64,000 nt of DNA from JBCCDY01 sp039030555 (lineage in GTDB: Bacteria; Bacteroidota; Bacteroidia; Cytophagales; Cyclobacteriaceae), in contig JBCCDY010000017.1 of NCBI GenBank assembly GCA_039030555.1, forward strand, positions 1 to 64,000. The letters run 5' to 3'. The position numbers and the translations under genes are program-made. Every line of letters starts with the position of its first letter. The first letter of the stretch is position 1. Under the pieces are notes generated by a model that searched no databases, was not told the DNA's origin, and was given only the letters and a program-made list of their open reading frames with translations. This document shows, in pieces, positions 45,317-54,935 of this stretch.

Positions 45317-46564
45317 ATGTATAAACTGATATCATTTCTGTCTATCGTTTTACGGGTAACGAATTCATTAGCTCAGGACAGTTTACTTCAGGTAGAACTG
45401 AAGAAACACATCAAACTCTTAAACTTTTCTGAATGGCAAATCTCAGGGGATGGCTTTGAATGGATCAAGCAAGAATCTGAAGAAGCTCAATTCGTGCTGA
45501 TTGGGGAAGAGCATGGCCTGAAAGAAGTCCCGCAATTTGTAACTCATTTATCGGAAGAAATTCAAGCTTACGGCTTCAATCATTTTGTGACTGAGGCTGG
45601 TCCAAACACGTCAATTGATCTTTTAAAAGCCTTGCAATCGGATAATTATTCTGAATCGTTTAAGGCATATTTCGACCAGAACCCTCTGGGAATTGCCTTC
45701 TATTTCTGGAAAAACGAAACGGAAATGCTTTATAAAATTTATCAAAATTTTGGTGCATCTGATCAAACCCTTTGGCCTATTGATCAGGAATTTATCGTCT
45801 CGTTAAGGCCGTATTTCAAACATCTTGAAAACAAGGCCCCTGATGCGGACTCAAAAGCACTGGCACTGAAACATTATGAAAAGGCTGATTCTGCTTTTAA
45901 CAAAGCCATCATTGATAAAAATTTTGGAGGTGTTCTATTGTATAGCCTGAAAGAAGAAGATTTTAGCAAATTGAGAAAAGAATTTTCTGGTTCACCAGAG
46001 TCAGTCCAAATAATCAATGATTTGCAGGAAAGCAGGCACATCTACTCACTTTTTGCAAAAGGAAAAATATATCAATCTAATCTGGATCGAATAGCTCACA
46101 TGAAAGAGAACTTTCATAGATTTTATAATAAAGCTATTCAAAATGGAGAAAGTAAGCCTAAAGCAGTATTCAAGTTCGGGATGACCCATATGTTTCGTGG
46201 AAGATCGATGTTAAATATTTATGACATCGGAAATATGGCTTCCGAACTAGCTGAAGCAAACGATTCGAAGTCATTTCACATTGCGCTGCTGCCTAAAGAA
46301 GGGACTGTAAACCAGTATTTCCTGTTTAACGATCCGGCTGCTAAACAGGCTCCTTATGATGGTAAAAAGAGCTTTAAATTTGCAAAACCATTTTTCAATC
46401 TTGTTGAAAATAATGACGATTGGCTCGTAGTTGATCTTAAACCTATTCGCGAATTACTGTTTAAAAATAAGATCAAAGACCTTGACCCGGCCCTTGAGAA
46501 CTTCATATGGAGTTTTGATTGCGCTATTGTAATGCCAACCGTAACAGCCGCTGAAAATCATTAG
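45317..46564 (+). CDS. secreted TIKI/erythromycin esterase-like superfamily protein, putative
   Basis: 415 residues with a signal peptide (LISFLSIVLRVTNSLAQD). The start of the mature region has FVLIGEEHGLKEVPQF, the E-x-H-G signature of the EreA/ChaN/TIKI fold, and VTEAGPNTSIDLL fits the following strand. Mid-protein FKFGMTHMFRGRSML and the end FIWSFDCAIVMP add a probable second motif. Catalytic role not predictable; family members include hydrolases and heme-binding proteins. It follows the LytTR gene by 96 bases on the same strand, so they may share transcription. Assignment is moderate. Confidence 0.6.
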   Translation: MYKLISFLSIVLRVTNSLAQDSLLQVELKKHIKLLNFSEWQISGDGFEWIKQESEEAQFVLIGEEHGLKEVPQFVTHLSEEIQAYGFNHFVTEAGPNTSIDLLKALQSDNYSESFKAYFDQNPLGIAFYFWKNETEMLYKIYQNFGASDQTLWPIDQEFIVSLRPYFKHLENKAPDADSKALALKHYEKADSAFNKAIIDKNFGGVLLYSLKEEDFSKLRKEFSGSPESVQIINDLQESRHIYSLFAKGKIYQSNLDRIAHMKENFHRFYNKAIQNGESKPKAVFKFGMTHMFRGRSMLNIYDIGNMASELAEANDSKSFHIALLPKEGTVNQYFLFNDPAAKQAPYDGKKSFKFAKPFFNLVENNDDWLVVDLKPIRELLFKNKIKDLDPALENFIWSFDCAIVMPTVTAAENH

Positions 46565-46587
46565 AGTTTATCGTATCTATAAACTCT
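46563..46587. terminator. bidirectional terminator between convergent genes
   Basis: AGAGTTTAT (46563-46571) pairs perfectly with ATAAACTCT (46579-46587) around loop CGTATCT. It starts in the stop codon of the EreA-like gene and ends just before the stop codon of the DUF2141 gene. Confidence 0.65.
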
Positions 46588-46588
46588 T

Positions 46589-47023
46589 CTAATTCAAAAA
46601 CCTGATCTCAAAATTTTGTTCTTTGATAGCTTCTGATAGCTTAAATTTAGATCTCCGAAAACTGGGTTTTCCAAATCCATCTTGATTGGTTACGCCGACG
46701 GGTTCTTTGGGAAAACCGATGAAGTTAGAGTCGATCTCTCCATTTCCATTTTCATCATGCCCGATCGATATCGCGTAGGTACCAAAAGGAATATCATCAA
46801 AGCTAACTCTCAAATCCCCCTTTTTAGCATCAAATATTTTCTGTTGGTATACTTTTGACCAATCTCCAGGGAACCCTAGTTCATTGGAGAATAAGTTGAT
46901 ATAAACCTTTCCCCGATCACTGGTTACACTCTTAATAGTAATCTCAATTTTCCCTTGTGCTATTGCATGGCTTAAATTGAAAACCAGTCCTAAAGTAATA
47001 AGTATTGCTATCATAGATTTCAT
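46589..47023 (-). CDS. DUF2141 family exported protein
   Basis: 144 residues with a signal peptide (MKSMIAILITLGLVFNLSHA). The pattern VYINLFSNELGFPG, FDDIPFGTYAISIGHDENGN and the closing YxI/KFKL segment match DUF2141. Such proteins are small periplasmic or outer-membrane-associated beta-sandwiches of unknown function, often encoded near outer-membrane transport genes. Here it is the last gene of the RND efflux operon, 5 bases after the TolC gene, so it may support assembly or function of the pump. Confidence 0.85.
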   Translation of the reverse strand: MKSMIAILITLGLVFNLSHAIAQGKIEITIKSVTSDRGKVYINLFSNELGFPGDWSKVYQQKIFDAKKGDLRVSFDDIPFGTYAISIGHDENGNGEIDSNFIGFPKEPVGVTNQDGFGKPSFRRSKFKLSEAIKEQNFEIRFLN

Positions 47024-47028
47024 GATTT

Positions 47029-48378
47029 TTAAAGTGCTTGTTGTTGTAATCTTAGTCTTCCGCTGAGTTCCATTAATCGAATTTCCGATTGCTTTACACT
47101 GTAATTCAGATTGTTGATCCGGTTTTTAGCTGCGGAAAGATTTAGCTGAGCTGTCCTCACATCAGATGCATCAACCAAACCCAGTTTGAAGTCCTCATTG
47201 GTCATCTCATAATTTAGTTCATAGATCTCCAAATTGGATTGCTCAATCCTGAGTTGCTCTTTGTTATTTAGATATTGAGCGTAAGCGTTTCGAAGTTGCT
47301 TAGACACTGAAAGCTCCGCGCTATTCAATACGGTTTGCTGTTGATTGAGTAAAACTTCTGCGTTTTGACGCTCGATTTTCTGTGCACCTCCTGTAAATAC
47401 AGGCCATGACATTCTAAACCCAACATTCGGTCCACTCACTTGCTGACTTTGTAAAAAATTTGCATCGTTTTCACTGTCGAGAAAGGTATAATTTGCGTAT
47501 CCTTCTACCTGGGGAAAGTAGGTTGCCCTGGCTATCTTAGTTTCTATAGAAGCTTCTTTCACACCGAGTTCTGAAATATTCAGTTGTGAATTTTCAGCTT
47601 GCATATCGGCGAATAGTTCATCGTAAGACAAATCATTTGATAGAACAATGCTTTCTTGTACACCGAACTCCTTCTCAGGGCTTTGCCCCATAATCAGGTT
47701 TAAGTCTCTCCGGCTGTTTTCATAAGCTAAAAGGGTATTTCTATAGTTTGCACTATCTGTTTTTAGATCAACTTCTGCCTGCAGCTTTCTAAGGGAGTTA
47801 GCTAAACCATATTTGGCATCTTCAACAACCCTTAGGTAGCGATCTCTTGAAATTTCAATGGTTTCTTTATTGATCTCTAATAAAGACTGTTGCCTAGCCA
47901 CTTCCAAGTAAGCCGATACGGTTTCACTGATCACACGTTCCATAACTTGTTCAACCAATAGAGTGCTCATAGCGCTTCTGTTCTCAAGCTGTTTGTATTG
48001 ATAGCGTCTTTTAAAACCATTGAAAATGGGAATGGAAAGCTCAGGAGCTATCGTGATAGTCCTTGCTGTTCCATCCAGCTCTGTCGGCTCAGAGCTTTCT
48101 CCAGGGCTTATCCCCAAAGTCTGGATCTCCGCATTTGAATATCCGTATTCGAAACTCACATTATGTTCTAATCTAGGAAGCTGGCCAGAAACGGCACGAG
48201 AAACGTTGTTTTCACTGACTTCTTCATTGTACCGTTCTATTTTAATATCATAATTATTTGATAGCGTTAGGTTAATGGCCTCCTCAAGGGAAAGAATCTC
48301 CTTTTCAGAAGCCTCTTGAGGAAAACCATTAATGTGCTTCATGATTAGCAAAAAGCTAATTGCAATTATCTTTTTCAT
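47029..48378 (-). CDS. TolC-family outer membrane efflux protein
   Basis: About 449 residues from ATG 48378 (a TTG three codons upstream is in frame). A signal peptide is followed by two outer-membrane-efflux-protein repeats: SLEEAINLTLSNNYDIKIER opens the first, and SEVDLKTDSANYRNTLLAYE-like long helices fill the middle. FRMSWPVFTGGAQK is the usual 'L-x-x-P-I-F-x-G-G' segment. It forms a trimeric channel through the outer membrane that takes substrate from the RND pump. It lies between the pump gene (12 bases) and the DUF2141 gene (5 bases) in one operon. Confidence 0.9.
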   Translation of the reverse strand: MKKIIAISFLLIMKHINGFPQEASEKEILSLEEAINLTLSNNYDIKIERYNEEVSENNVSRAVSGQLPRLEHNVSFEYGYSNAEIQTLGISPGESSEPTELDGTARTITIAPELSIPIFNGFKRRYQYKQLENRSAMSTLLVEQVMERVISETVSAYLEVARQQSLLEINKETIEISRDRYLRVVEDAKYGLANSLRKLQAEVDLKTDSANYRNTLLAYENSRRDLNLIMGQSPEKEFGVQESIVLSNDLSYDELFADMQAENSQLNISELGVKEASIETKIARATYFPQVEGYANYTFLDSENDANFLQSQQVSGPNVGFRMSWPVFTGGAQKIERQNAEVLLNQQQTVLNSAELSVSKQLRNAYAQYLNNKEQLRIEQSNLEIYELNYEMTNEDFKLGLVDASDVRTAQLNLSAAKNRINNLNYSVKQSEIRLMELSGRLRLQQQAL

Positions 48379-48390
48379 ACTTTTCAATTC

Positions 48391-51300
48391 TTAGTCTTTA
48401 ATGAGATACTTCATTTTTCTAATAGCAGGCTCTACCTCTTCTGTGGAATAATCCTTATTGCTAAACCTGTAGAACCAAGCCCTCCTCATTCTATTGAATA
48501 CGATGAGGAAAATAGGCAGCAAAAGCAGCACGTTGAATAAGCCAAAGCCCATCCCGTAAGCAATAGCGATCGCAGGCCCTTTTAAAAACTGGGCACTCAG
48601 ACTGCTCGAAAATATTAGCGGTGCCAGACCTGCAATGGTGGTAATAGACGTGATTAATACGGGACGAAAGCGAGTCCTTGCCGTTTTTAAGAGCGACTCT
48701 GAAAAGCTCTCTCCTTCTTTCAGGTAATCGTTCATTGTCGATAGCAAGACCAGCGTATCATTCACAAATACACCAATGAGCGCAATCGTACCGATCAGTG
48801 AAAATATACTTAGTGGTGTGGCGTGAACCCAATGACCGAATATCACTCCAATCAGCGCAAATGGGAATAGTAAAAAAACCATTAATGCTTGCGAAAAAGA
48901 GTTACAATTGATTACGATCAGCGCAAAAACGAAGAGTAGGATGATTGGCCCAACAGTTGAAATAGCACCTATTAGTTTGAAGGACATTCGGTTCTGACCT
49001 TCAACAGTGTATGAAACGGACTCGTATCTTTCTAAAATACCAGGAAGTATCGTTTGCTCAATGTAAGCAATTGCTTTTGGTGCTGATACATTGATGTTTG
49101 CCACATTGGCCTCTATCGTAATTTCTCTTACACCTTCAGTATGATTGATGGTAAGTGTACCGGTTTGCTGCTCAACTTCTGCTATATCTTTGAGGTAAAA
49201 ATTACCTTTAGGCGTTCTAATTTGCATGTTCATAAGATTGTCGATCGAGCTTCTCTCCTCTTCGGTATACCTCACCCAAATTTCAACCTCGTTATCACCA
49301 CGTTGTAGGCTTTGGGCCTCTACTCCAAAGAATCCGGCCCTGACTTGTGCCATTACTGAAGAAAGCGTTAAACCAAGGAGCTCTCCTTTTGGCTTAAGGC
49401 TTATATGCAATTCCTTGATACCCTGCATGTCATTGTCAGATACATCCTTAACATCCGGGTGTTTGATCATTCCCTCTTTCAACTCTTCTTTTGCTTTTCG
49501 AAGCTCATCCAGATCTTCTCCTCTCAGTGAAAAACTGACAGGCAATCCAAACAGACTTGAAGTCGCCCCCAGTCCGAATATCAATCGTGTAGCCTCTGGT
49601 ATAGATGGGCTTGCATCTCTTATTGATTTAGAAAGGTCAAATGAACTAACCCCTCGCTCTTCTCCGTTCAAAAAGGTTACTTTCAGTTTTCCCTGATTAT
49701 CTAACGGACCAACTATTTGCTCTGCGAACCGAACAACTTCCTTATCATCTTTACGAACAATCGAATAATCTTCATTAACCTGCCATGTAGCCGCCTCTAT
49801 TTGAGCTAATCTTTCTTGAGTGAGCTCTTTTGGAGTCCCAGGCGGCAATTCCAATTCTATGAAAATAGCATCATCATCAATATTTGGAAAGAAGGTGAAG
49901 GAAACGATTCCAGTAGGAACCAAAGTAATACTGCCGATTAGTAGAGTAACAAAAACAACTAACGTCAGTGAAGTGAGCAATCCTTTTCCTACGATCACAT
50001 TTTTGAAAGAAGGCATATAGAGTTTATCTCTTAGGAAAGCGATAAGATTGGTTGCCGCTTTTTCAATTTTCGTCAATTTAACATCTCCTTTAAGCCCCCT
50101 GGAGTGCGAAAGGTGAACAGGAAGCACGAAAAAACTTTCCAGAATCGCTACGATCAGTACGGCTATAACCACAAACCCGACTTCGCCAAAAAACTCTCCC
50201 GCCTGTGTGGGCAAAAAGAAGAACATTGAAAATGCAACTGCTGTCGTGGATATAGCTATAATTACCGGAACTACCATTTCAACAGTACCGTCCAAAGCTG
50301 CCTTCAATGGCGGCTTTCCAAGTTCTTTCGCATGTCGGTATATGTTCTCCCCGATTACGATGCCATCATCAACCAAAATCCCTAATACTAATATGAAGCC
50401 GAACAAAGAGACTACGTTGATCGTCATACCATAAACATCGACCATCACAAACATTCCTACTATGGCAATAGGGATTTTTAGGGCGACCCACCAGGCCAAA
50501 TATCGATCCAGGAAAAGTGCCAATACTACCAGAACCAAGATAATCCCAACTATCCCACTATCGATCATAGTACTCAACCTGCTTTTTAGGTTAATCGTAC
50601 CATCTTCCAGGATCACTAAATCAATTCCCTCATAGCTTTTGTTAAAGTCTTCTATATACGCTTTTGCTGCCTCAGCATTTTTCAGAATATCTTCACTATT
50701 CAAAGTATATACCTCGACGGTAGCAATTCGCTTTCCCTGGTACAATCGTGCATTGGCCTCATCTTTAAATTGATCTACCACATCGGCAACGTCTTGCAGA
50801 TAAACAACATTACCTTCAGCATCAGCTTTAATAATAGTGTTCTTTATCTCTTTAGCATAAAATGACTTCTCATCTGCTTTAATATTAATTACCTGGTTAC
50901 CCGTTTCAATATCACCTCCAAACGTTTCCAGGTTGGCATTTTGAATTGCACTTTGTATATCTAATATGCTAAGGTTATAGGTACGCAGGTCATTTTCACG
51001 TACGCTGATTTCGATCTCTTCCTGGGGTAAACCATTGATAAAAATCTGAGAAATTCCGTCAATAGCCATCAAATCTTCTCTTATTTCCTCTGCATAATCT
51101 TTCATGAGTTGCAGAGGTAATTCACCAGTGATTCCAAATGCTACTGTAAGATCTTTGGGCTCTCTTTTAACTACTGAAGCAGGCTCTACTCCTTCAGGAA
51201 AATCATTGATCTGATCCACCGCATTTTTTACCTCAACGAGTAGTTGATTAGCTTCGGCGTACTCTTCTAACTCGACTTCAATAATGCCCAGGTTTTGTCG

Positions 51301-51555
51301 TGATTCGGAAGTCACTCGATCTATGCCGTCGATTCCTTCTAAGTTGTCTTCAACTTTTACAACCACACCGCTTTCTACTTCTGAAGGACTAGCTCCAATG
51401 TAAGGAATGCTGATATCTATGAATCGGACTTTTTGACTCGGAAAATTTGTGCTTTGGGTCTGGTATAGCTTCAGCACTCCAATCCCAACCAATAGATAAA
51501 CAAACAAATTTACGAGTGTAGGATGTTGTATAAAGAATTTTATAATTCCTTTCAT
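48391..51555 (-). CDS. RND efflux transporter permease (AcrB/MMPL superfamily)
   Basis: 1054 residues. Twelve membrane helices with two large periplasmic loops. N-terminal FIQHPTLVNLFVYLLVGIGV and the porter domain (GASPSEVESGVVVKVEDNLE) fit ACR_tran. The proton-relay Asp pair in TM4 is ILVDDGIVIGEN (Asp396-Asp397). LIGVFVNDTLVLLSTMNDYL and TARTRFRPVLITSITTIAG mark the second half. It is a proton-driven trimeric exporter of drugs, dyes, lipids or metals. The metal-type (CusA) charged pairs are not evident, so a hydrophobic-compound substrate is more likely. It lies 4 bases after the adaptor gene. Confidence 0.93.
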   Translation of the reverse strand: MKGIIKFFIQHPTLVNLFVYLLVGIGVLKLYQTQSTNFPSQKVRFIDISIPYIGASPSEVESGVVVKVEDNLEGIDGIDRVTSESRQNLGIIEVELEEYAEANQLLVEVKNAVDQINDFPEGVEPASVVKREPKDLTVAFGITGELPLQLMKDYAEEIREDLMAIDGISQIFINGLPQEEIEISVRENDLRTYNLSILDIQSAIQNANLETFGGDIETGNQVINIKADEKSFYAKEIKNTIIKADAEGNVVYLQDVADVVDQFKDEANARLYQGKRIATVEVYTLNSEDILKNAEAAKAYIEDFNKSYEGIDLVILEDGTINLKSRLSTMIDSGIVGIILVLVVLALFLDRYLAWWVALKIPIAIVGMFVMVDVYGMTINVVSLFGFILVLGILVDDGIVIGENIYRHAKELGKPPLKAALDGTVEMVVPVIIAISTTAVAFSMFFFLPTQAGEFFGEVGFVVIAVLIVAILESFFVLPVHLSHSRGLKGDVKLTKIEKAATNLIAFLRDKLYMPSFKNVIVGKGLLTSLTLVVFVTLLIGSITLVPTGIVSFTFFPNIDDDAIFIELELPPGTPKELTQERLAQIEAATWQVNEDYSIVRKDDKEVVRFAEQIVGPLDNQGKLKVTFLNGEERGVSSFDLSKSIRDASPSIPEATRLIFGLGATSSLFGLPVSFSLRGEDLDELRKAKEELKEGMIKHPDVKDVSDNDMQGIKELHISLKPKGELLGLTLSSVMAQVRAGFFGVEAQSLQRGDNEVEIWVRYTEEERSSIDNLMNMQIRTPKGNFYLKDIAEVEQQTGTLTINHTEGVREITIEANVANINVSAPKAIAYIEQTILPGILERYESVSYTVEGQNRMSFKLIGAISTVGPIILLFVFALIVINCNSFSQALMVFLLFPFALIGVIFGHWVHATPLSIFSLIGTIALIGVFVNDTLVLLSTMNDYLKEGESFSESLLKTARTRFRPVLITSITTIAGLAPLIFSSSLSAQFLKGPAIAIAYGMGFGLFNVLLLLPIFLIVFNRMRRAWFYRFSNKDYSTEEVEPAIRKMKYLIKD

Positions 51556-51559
51556 AATT

Positions 51560-52657
51560 TTATCGGTTTGAAATGGCTTTCGTTCCCTGCAAAGTTGGTT
51601 TGATCTGTTCGTTAATCACCTGATCATCAGGACTCAAACCAGTCACAATAACTGAGGAAGGTAGATAAGCTAATGGTTTAACCGTCTTTAGTTGTATTAT
51701 GGAGTCCTTTAGAATGTAGACTTGTTCATTTCGGGTCAAAATATCCTTTGGAAGTTCTATAGCATTCTCATATGATCGAACTTCGAGATCGGCTTCCAGA
51801 TACATCCCTTCTTTTAAATCTTTGCCGGAAACTTCGAAGAATACGTTAACAGATTGAGTTGATGCATCTACTTTATCGGATATTCTGATCAATGTAGTAT
51901 CCCATTTCTCATTGGTATCTTTTGAAGTAAATTGTACTTTTTCAGATTTCTTAATATTGGTCAGATCTCCTAAAGATATGGTTGCTATTATTTCGTACGA
52001 GTCAGTGTAAATAAACTCTCCAAGACTAATTCCGGAACGAATTAGACTTCCTACATTAAAATTATCTTCGGTTACAACACCATCATACGGGGCATAAATT
52101 CTAAATTCGCTGAGCTGTTTCTCCTGACTCTTAATAGAATAATAAGAGTTTAAAATTTCATTAGCTGAAAAGAAATATCTAAGCTGTTTATTGTCAACCT
52201 CAGGTAAATCAGGAAGTGATTTTTCAATATCGACCCTGTCAAGGTATTGCTCCCAGGCTGGAAATGATACAGGATAATCTATTTTAAGATCGGACATAAC
52301 CCGAACTAATGATGAAACGAACTGACTTTTCTGAGCAATCAGATTACTTCTGAATTCGGAATCATCTACTGCAACTAGTACCTCGCCTTTTTGGAAATGG
52401 ATACCTTCTTTAAAATGTGGACTGGTTGCTAAGGCAATGCCTTGAACTTGCGCGATCACATCAAGCTTTTTTTTTGGACGAACCAAACCTGTGATGCTTA
52501 CTTTTTGTGTGATCAACTTGGGCTCTATCAATATGGTAGAAAGCTGTTTCCACTTTTTCTCCTTTACACTTTCTTCCTGATCCTTCTTTGAGCATGCTCC
52601 TAAACCAAGTAGAATCCCTAAAAGTATCGGAGTGTATATTTTATTCAAGTGATTCAT
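51560..52657 (-). CDS. RND efflux periplasmic adaptor (HlyD/MFP family)
   Basis: 365 residues. Lipoprotein signal ILLGILLGLGACSKK with a lipobox Cys. Beta-barrel/lipoyl pattern: GLVRPKKKLDVIAQVQGI, FRIYAPYDGVVTEDNFNVGS and the closing VIVTGLSPDDQVINEQ. The coiled-coil hairpin is short. It links the RND pump to the TolC channel in the periplasm. Order adaptor-pump-TolC is canonical. A palindrome matching the TetR upstream site lies 21 bases before its start, between it and tetR. Confidence 0.9.
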   Translation of the reverse strand: MNHLNKIYTPILLGILLGLGACSKKDQEESVKEKKWKQLSTILIEPKLITQKVSITGLVRPKKKLDVIAQVQGIALATSPHFKEGIHFQKGEVLVAVDDSEFRSNLIAQKSQFVSSLVRVMSDLKIDYPVSFPAWEQYLDRVDIEKSLPDLPEVDNKQLRYFFSANEILNSYYSIKSQEKQLSEFRIYAPYDGVVTEDNFNVGSLIRSGISLGEFIYTDSYEIIATISLGDLTNIKKSEKVQFTSKDTNEKWDTTLIRISDKVDASTQSVNVFFEVSGKDLKEGMYLEADLEVRSYENAIELPKDILTRNEQVYILKDSIIQLKTVKPLAYLPSSVIVTGLSPDDQVINEQIKPTLQGTKAISNR

Positions 52658-52677
52658 TTTTTAGTTAAATATTTAGA

Positions 52678-52695
52678 TTTAATCATTTGATTATA
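52678..52695. promoter_or_regulatory. TetR operator candidate before the adaptor gene
   Basis: TTTAATCA-TT-TGATTATA is an inverted repeat with a 2-base centre; it differs from the site upstream of tetR only at the centre and one outer base. Its presence before both transcription units points to TetR control of the pump. Confidence 0.55.
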
Positions 52696-52711
52696 TTCAT
52701 TTTAAATTTTT

Positions 52712-53338
52712 TTAAGACGGTTTCTTTAGATATAAAAAGTTGATGATCATCTCTGGCACTAATTCCTTTCGCTCTTCCAACATTTGGCTATAATCATCAT
52801 CACTCAAATTCATTTTTTTACTCATCAGGGGCTTTGCTATAAATGGGAATGCAGTAAGACTTATAATATTCAGGAAGAAATGAACCGGAGAAATAGGCCT
52901 TATGATGCCCTCCTCAATGAGCTCGTTTAGCTCTTTAGTGAGTTTAGGCATAAGTTTTTGACTGTCTACCAATTGATCCACTTTTTCAGGATTGTTCTGG
53001 GATTCCGACATGATGAATACCGGTATGTAGGGATTAATCTTGAAGAAATCGATATACCGATTGACAAAATTCTTAATCTTTTCATGAAGTGGGTTATCAC
53101 CTCCAAAGACCTCATCCATTCCCTGAGAAAATTTGTTTAAAGCCTCTCCAATAACCAAACCGAACAACTTTTCTTTACTGCGATAATAATAATGAAGGGA
53201 TGCAATATTAATTCCTGCTTCTTTGGCAATATCTCTGGTTTTGGTAGCAGCATAACCTTTTCTAACGAATACTTTAGCTGCCGCAGCCCTAATCTTATCC
53301 TCCGTGCTTAATGAGTCAATGTCTTGTGATATTTCCAT
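52712..53338 (-). CDS. TetR/AcrR-family transcriptional repressor of the efflux operon
   Basis: 208 residues. N-terminal TetR_N helix-turn-helix (about 15-60): KIRAAAAKVFVRKGYAATKT, then AGINIASLHYYYRSKEKLFG, the classic 'S-x-x-x-x-Y-Y-x-F/S-K-x-x-L' pattern. The C-terminal two-thirds is helical and would hold the ligand pocket. It is the first gene of the operon and 54 bases before the adaptor. Family members repress their neighbouring pump until ligand binds. Palindromes at 53376-53393 and 52678-52695 are the probable binding sites. Confidence 0.92.
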   Translation of the reverse strand: MEISQDIDSLSTEDKIRAAAAKVFVRKGYAATKTRDIAKEAGINIASLHYYYRSKEKLFGLVIGEALNKFSQGMDEVFGGDNPLHEKIKNFVNRYIDFFKINPYIPVFIMSESQNNPEKVDQLVDSQKLMPKLTKELNELIEEGIIRPISPVHFFLNIISLTAFPFIAKPLMSKKMNLSDDDYSQMLEERKELVPEMIINFLYLKKPS

Positions 53339-53375
53339 ATCTCTATATTAAGGAAACGATAATAAAACCAAAAAG

Positions 53376-53393
53376 TTTAATCAAATGATTAAA
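53376..53393. promoter_or_regulatory. TetR operator candidate upstream of tetR
   Basis: TTTAATCA-AA-TGATTAAA is a perfect inverted repeat of 8-base arms with a 2-base centre, ending 37 bases before the tetR start. A near-identical site lies before the adaptor gene. Confidence 0.6.
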
Positions 53394-53612
53394 TTTCTTA
53401 AAGCACCTTAAGACCCCTCCTTTATCTAATAGCAAAAATAGATATCTCATCTACATCTTAGCATCTCAAGACATCCAATATTTTCGAAAAATCAGATGCC
53501 TAACCATTAAGAAGCCATGTCCATTTGTCAACCGTCAATCCATCTTGTCATTCATCAAAGCGATTTGACCAAGAAGCTTAAACCTTCGTATTTCGAATCA
53601 AAAGCAAAAATT

Positions 53613-54302
53613 ATGAAACTATTCTTCGAAATACTCTTAGGCATTCACATCATTGCTGGGTTCAGTAGCATCGTTATCTTCTGGGCTCCTATCTTTTTCA
53701 AAAAGGGAGATAAAAACCATAGGATCACTGGTAAAATCTATGTTTACTTTATGTGGGTGGTTGTATCAACAGCTTTTATATTAAGTATTGAAAATTTTAT
53801 TCAGGGAGATATCAATACGGCGCTGTTTTTAGGTTTTCTATCGATTTTAAGTGCCAACCCGATTTGGTATGGAGTAGCAATTCTGAATCAGAAAAGGGGA
53901 ATTTCAGAATCTTACCGAAAAACACACTATGGGTTCAACATATTGGTCTTTACCGCTGGCTTGGCATTGGTCATGTATGGTATCTCAATTTTAGATCAAA
54001 GAATTCCTATTCTAATGTTCATTTTTGGAGGGTTGGGGATAGCAAATGGAATAACAATCATTAAAGATTACAACAAAGGTTTGAAAAGATTGAATTGGTT
54101 TCAGCATCATTATAAAGGCATGGTCATCAGTGCTATAGCGGCCTATACGGCATTCTTTTCTTTTGGTGGCAGGGAGTTCTTTTCAGCAATTCTTCCCGGG
54201 CAATTACAGGTTATTCCCTGGATCTTACCAACTATAATCGGCGTGATCGCAATGAGGTTATTGGATCGGTATTACATTAAAAAAGGAGTAATAAAAGCTT
54301 AA
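53613..54302 (+). CDS. integral membrane protein, DUF2306-like
   Basis: About 229 residues from ATG 53613. An in-frame ATG at 53517 would add a 32-residue basic leader unlike a membrane protein start. Seven hydrophobic segments. GIHIIAGFSSIVIFWAPIFF and DKNHRITGKIYVYFMWVVV show the 'H...G...W...(K)HRxxGxxYxxxM' pattern of DUF2306-type proteins, with a further YRKTHYGFNILVF. The His residues suggest heme or quinone contact, which is inference. Monocistronic, divergent from tetR; convergent with the STAS-like gene. Confidence 0.65.
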   Translation: MKLFFEILLGIHIIAGFSSIVIFWAPIFFKKGDKNHRITGKIYVYFMWVVVSTAFILSIENFIQGDINTALFLGFLSILSANPIWYGVAILNQKRGISESYRKTHYGFNILVFTAGLALVMYGISILDQRIPILMFIFGGLGIANGITIIKDYNKGLKRLNWFQHHYKGMVISAIAAYTAFFSFGGREFFSAILPGQLQVIPWILPTIIGVIAMRLLDRYYIKKGVIKA

Positions 54303-54309
54303 AAGACTT

Positions 54310-54663
54310 CTATGAACAATGTAACCACTCAATCGCTTTTTCTTTTTGCTTGAATAGGCATAATTGCTTTTTTCTAGCCTGGCCTACTTTTGCTAAAAAC
54401 TCCTGTTTTTGCGACTTTATTTTAGGGTCGTAAATAGCAACCTTAAGCTTTTCAGGAATTTCGATGGCAAAATTAAATATATCTACTTCACTAGGGGAAC
54501 CTTCCTGCAAAGAGGTATCTACTAAAACCTTTTTTACATTATGTTCAGTGGATAGATTGTTAATTTCATTTAATGACTTCCTCCAATCTTCAATATCAGT
54601 CTTTCCTGAAGACTCAACGTTTATTATTTGACATTCGGAATTAAAAAATACGATCTCTGGCAT
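54310..54663 (-). CDS. small STAS/SpoIIAA-like protein
   Basis: 117 residues, no signal peptide. It begins MPEIVFFNSECQIINVESSG and continues with an alpha/beta pattern (WRKSLNEINNLSTEHNVKKV, VLVDTSLQEGSPSEVDIFNF) typical of SpoIIAA-like/STAS-fold proteins, but the conserved phosphorylatable Ser of anti-anti-sigma factors is not evident. Family members are found in signalling. The gene is alone, 8 bases from the convergent membrane-protein stop. The fold assignment is moderate. Confidence 0.55.
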   Translation of the reverse strand: MPEIVFFNSECQIINVESSGKTDIEDWRKSLNEINNLSTEHNVKKVLVDTSLQEGSPSEVDIFNFAIEIPEKLKVAIYDPKIKSQKQEFLAKVGQARKKQLCLFKQKEKAIEWLHCS

Positions 54664-54935
54664 TGATTTTCTTTACATAGCTGACTTCGAAACTAATATA
54701 TTATTTATGCTTTTTTTCAATGAAGGCTAATGAAATAAACCCTTATGAATGAAATAATCAAAGTTAATGTCGCCGCCCAAACAAACTAGTCTGAGTTACT
54801 ATGTCAAATATATTCTTAAATAAAAACGGTTTCCAATCCTCAAACTATAGCTCGATTCTATACATCATCATTTCCAGATCAACATTATTTTGACATATTT
54901 GACATTGGTTTTCAACGTACTGACTTTTAAATACA

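Noticed and set aside
49226..49696. 156-codon plus-strand frame
   Set aside because: It lies inside the RND pump gene on the opposite strand and has no domain; it mirrors the codon pattern of the pump gene.
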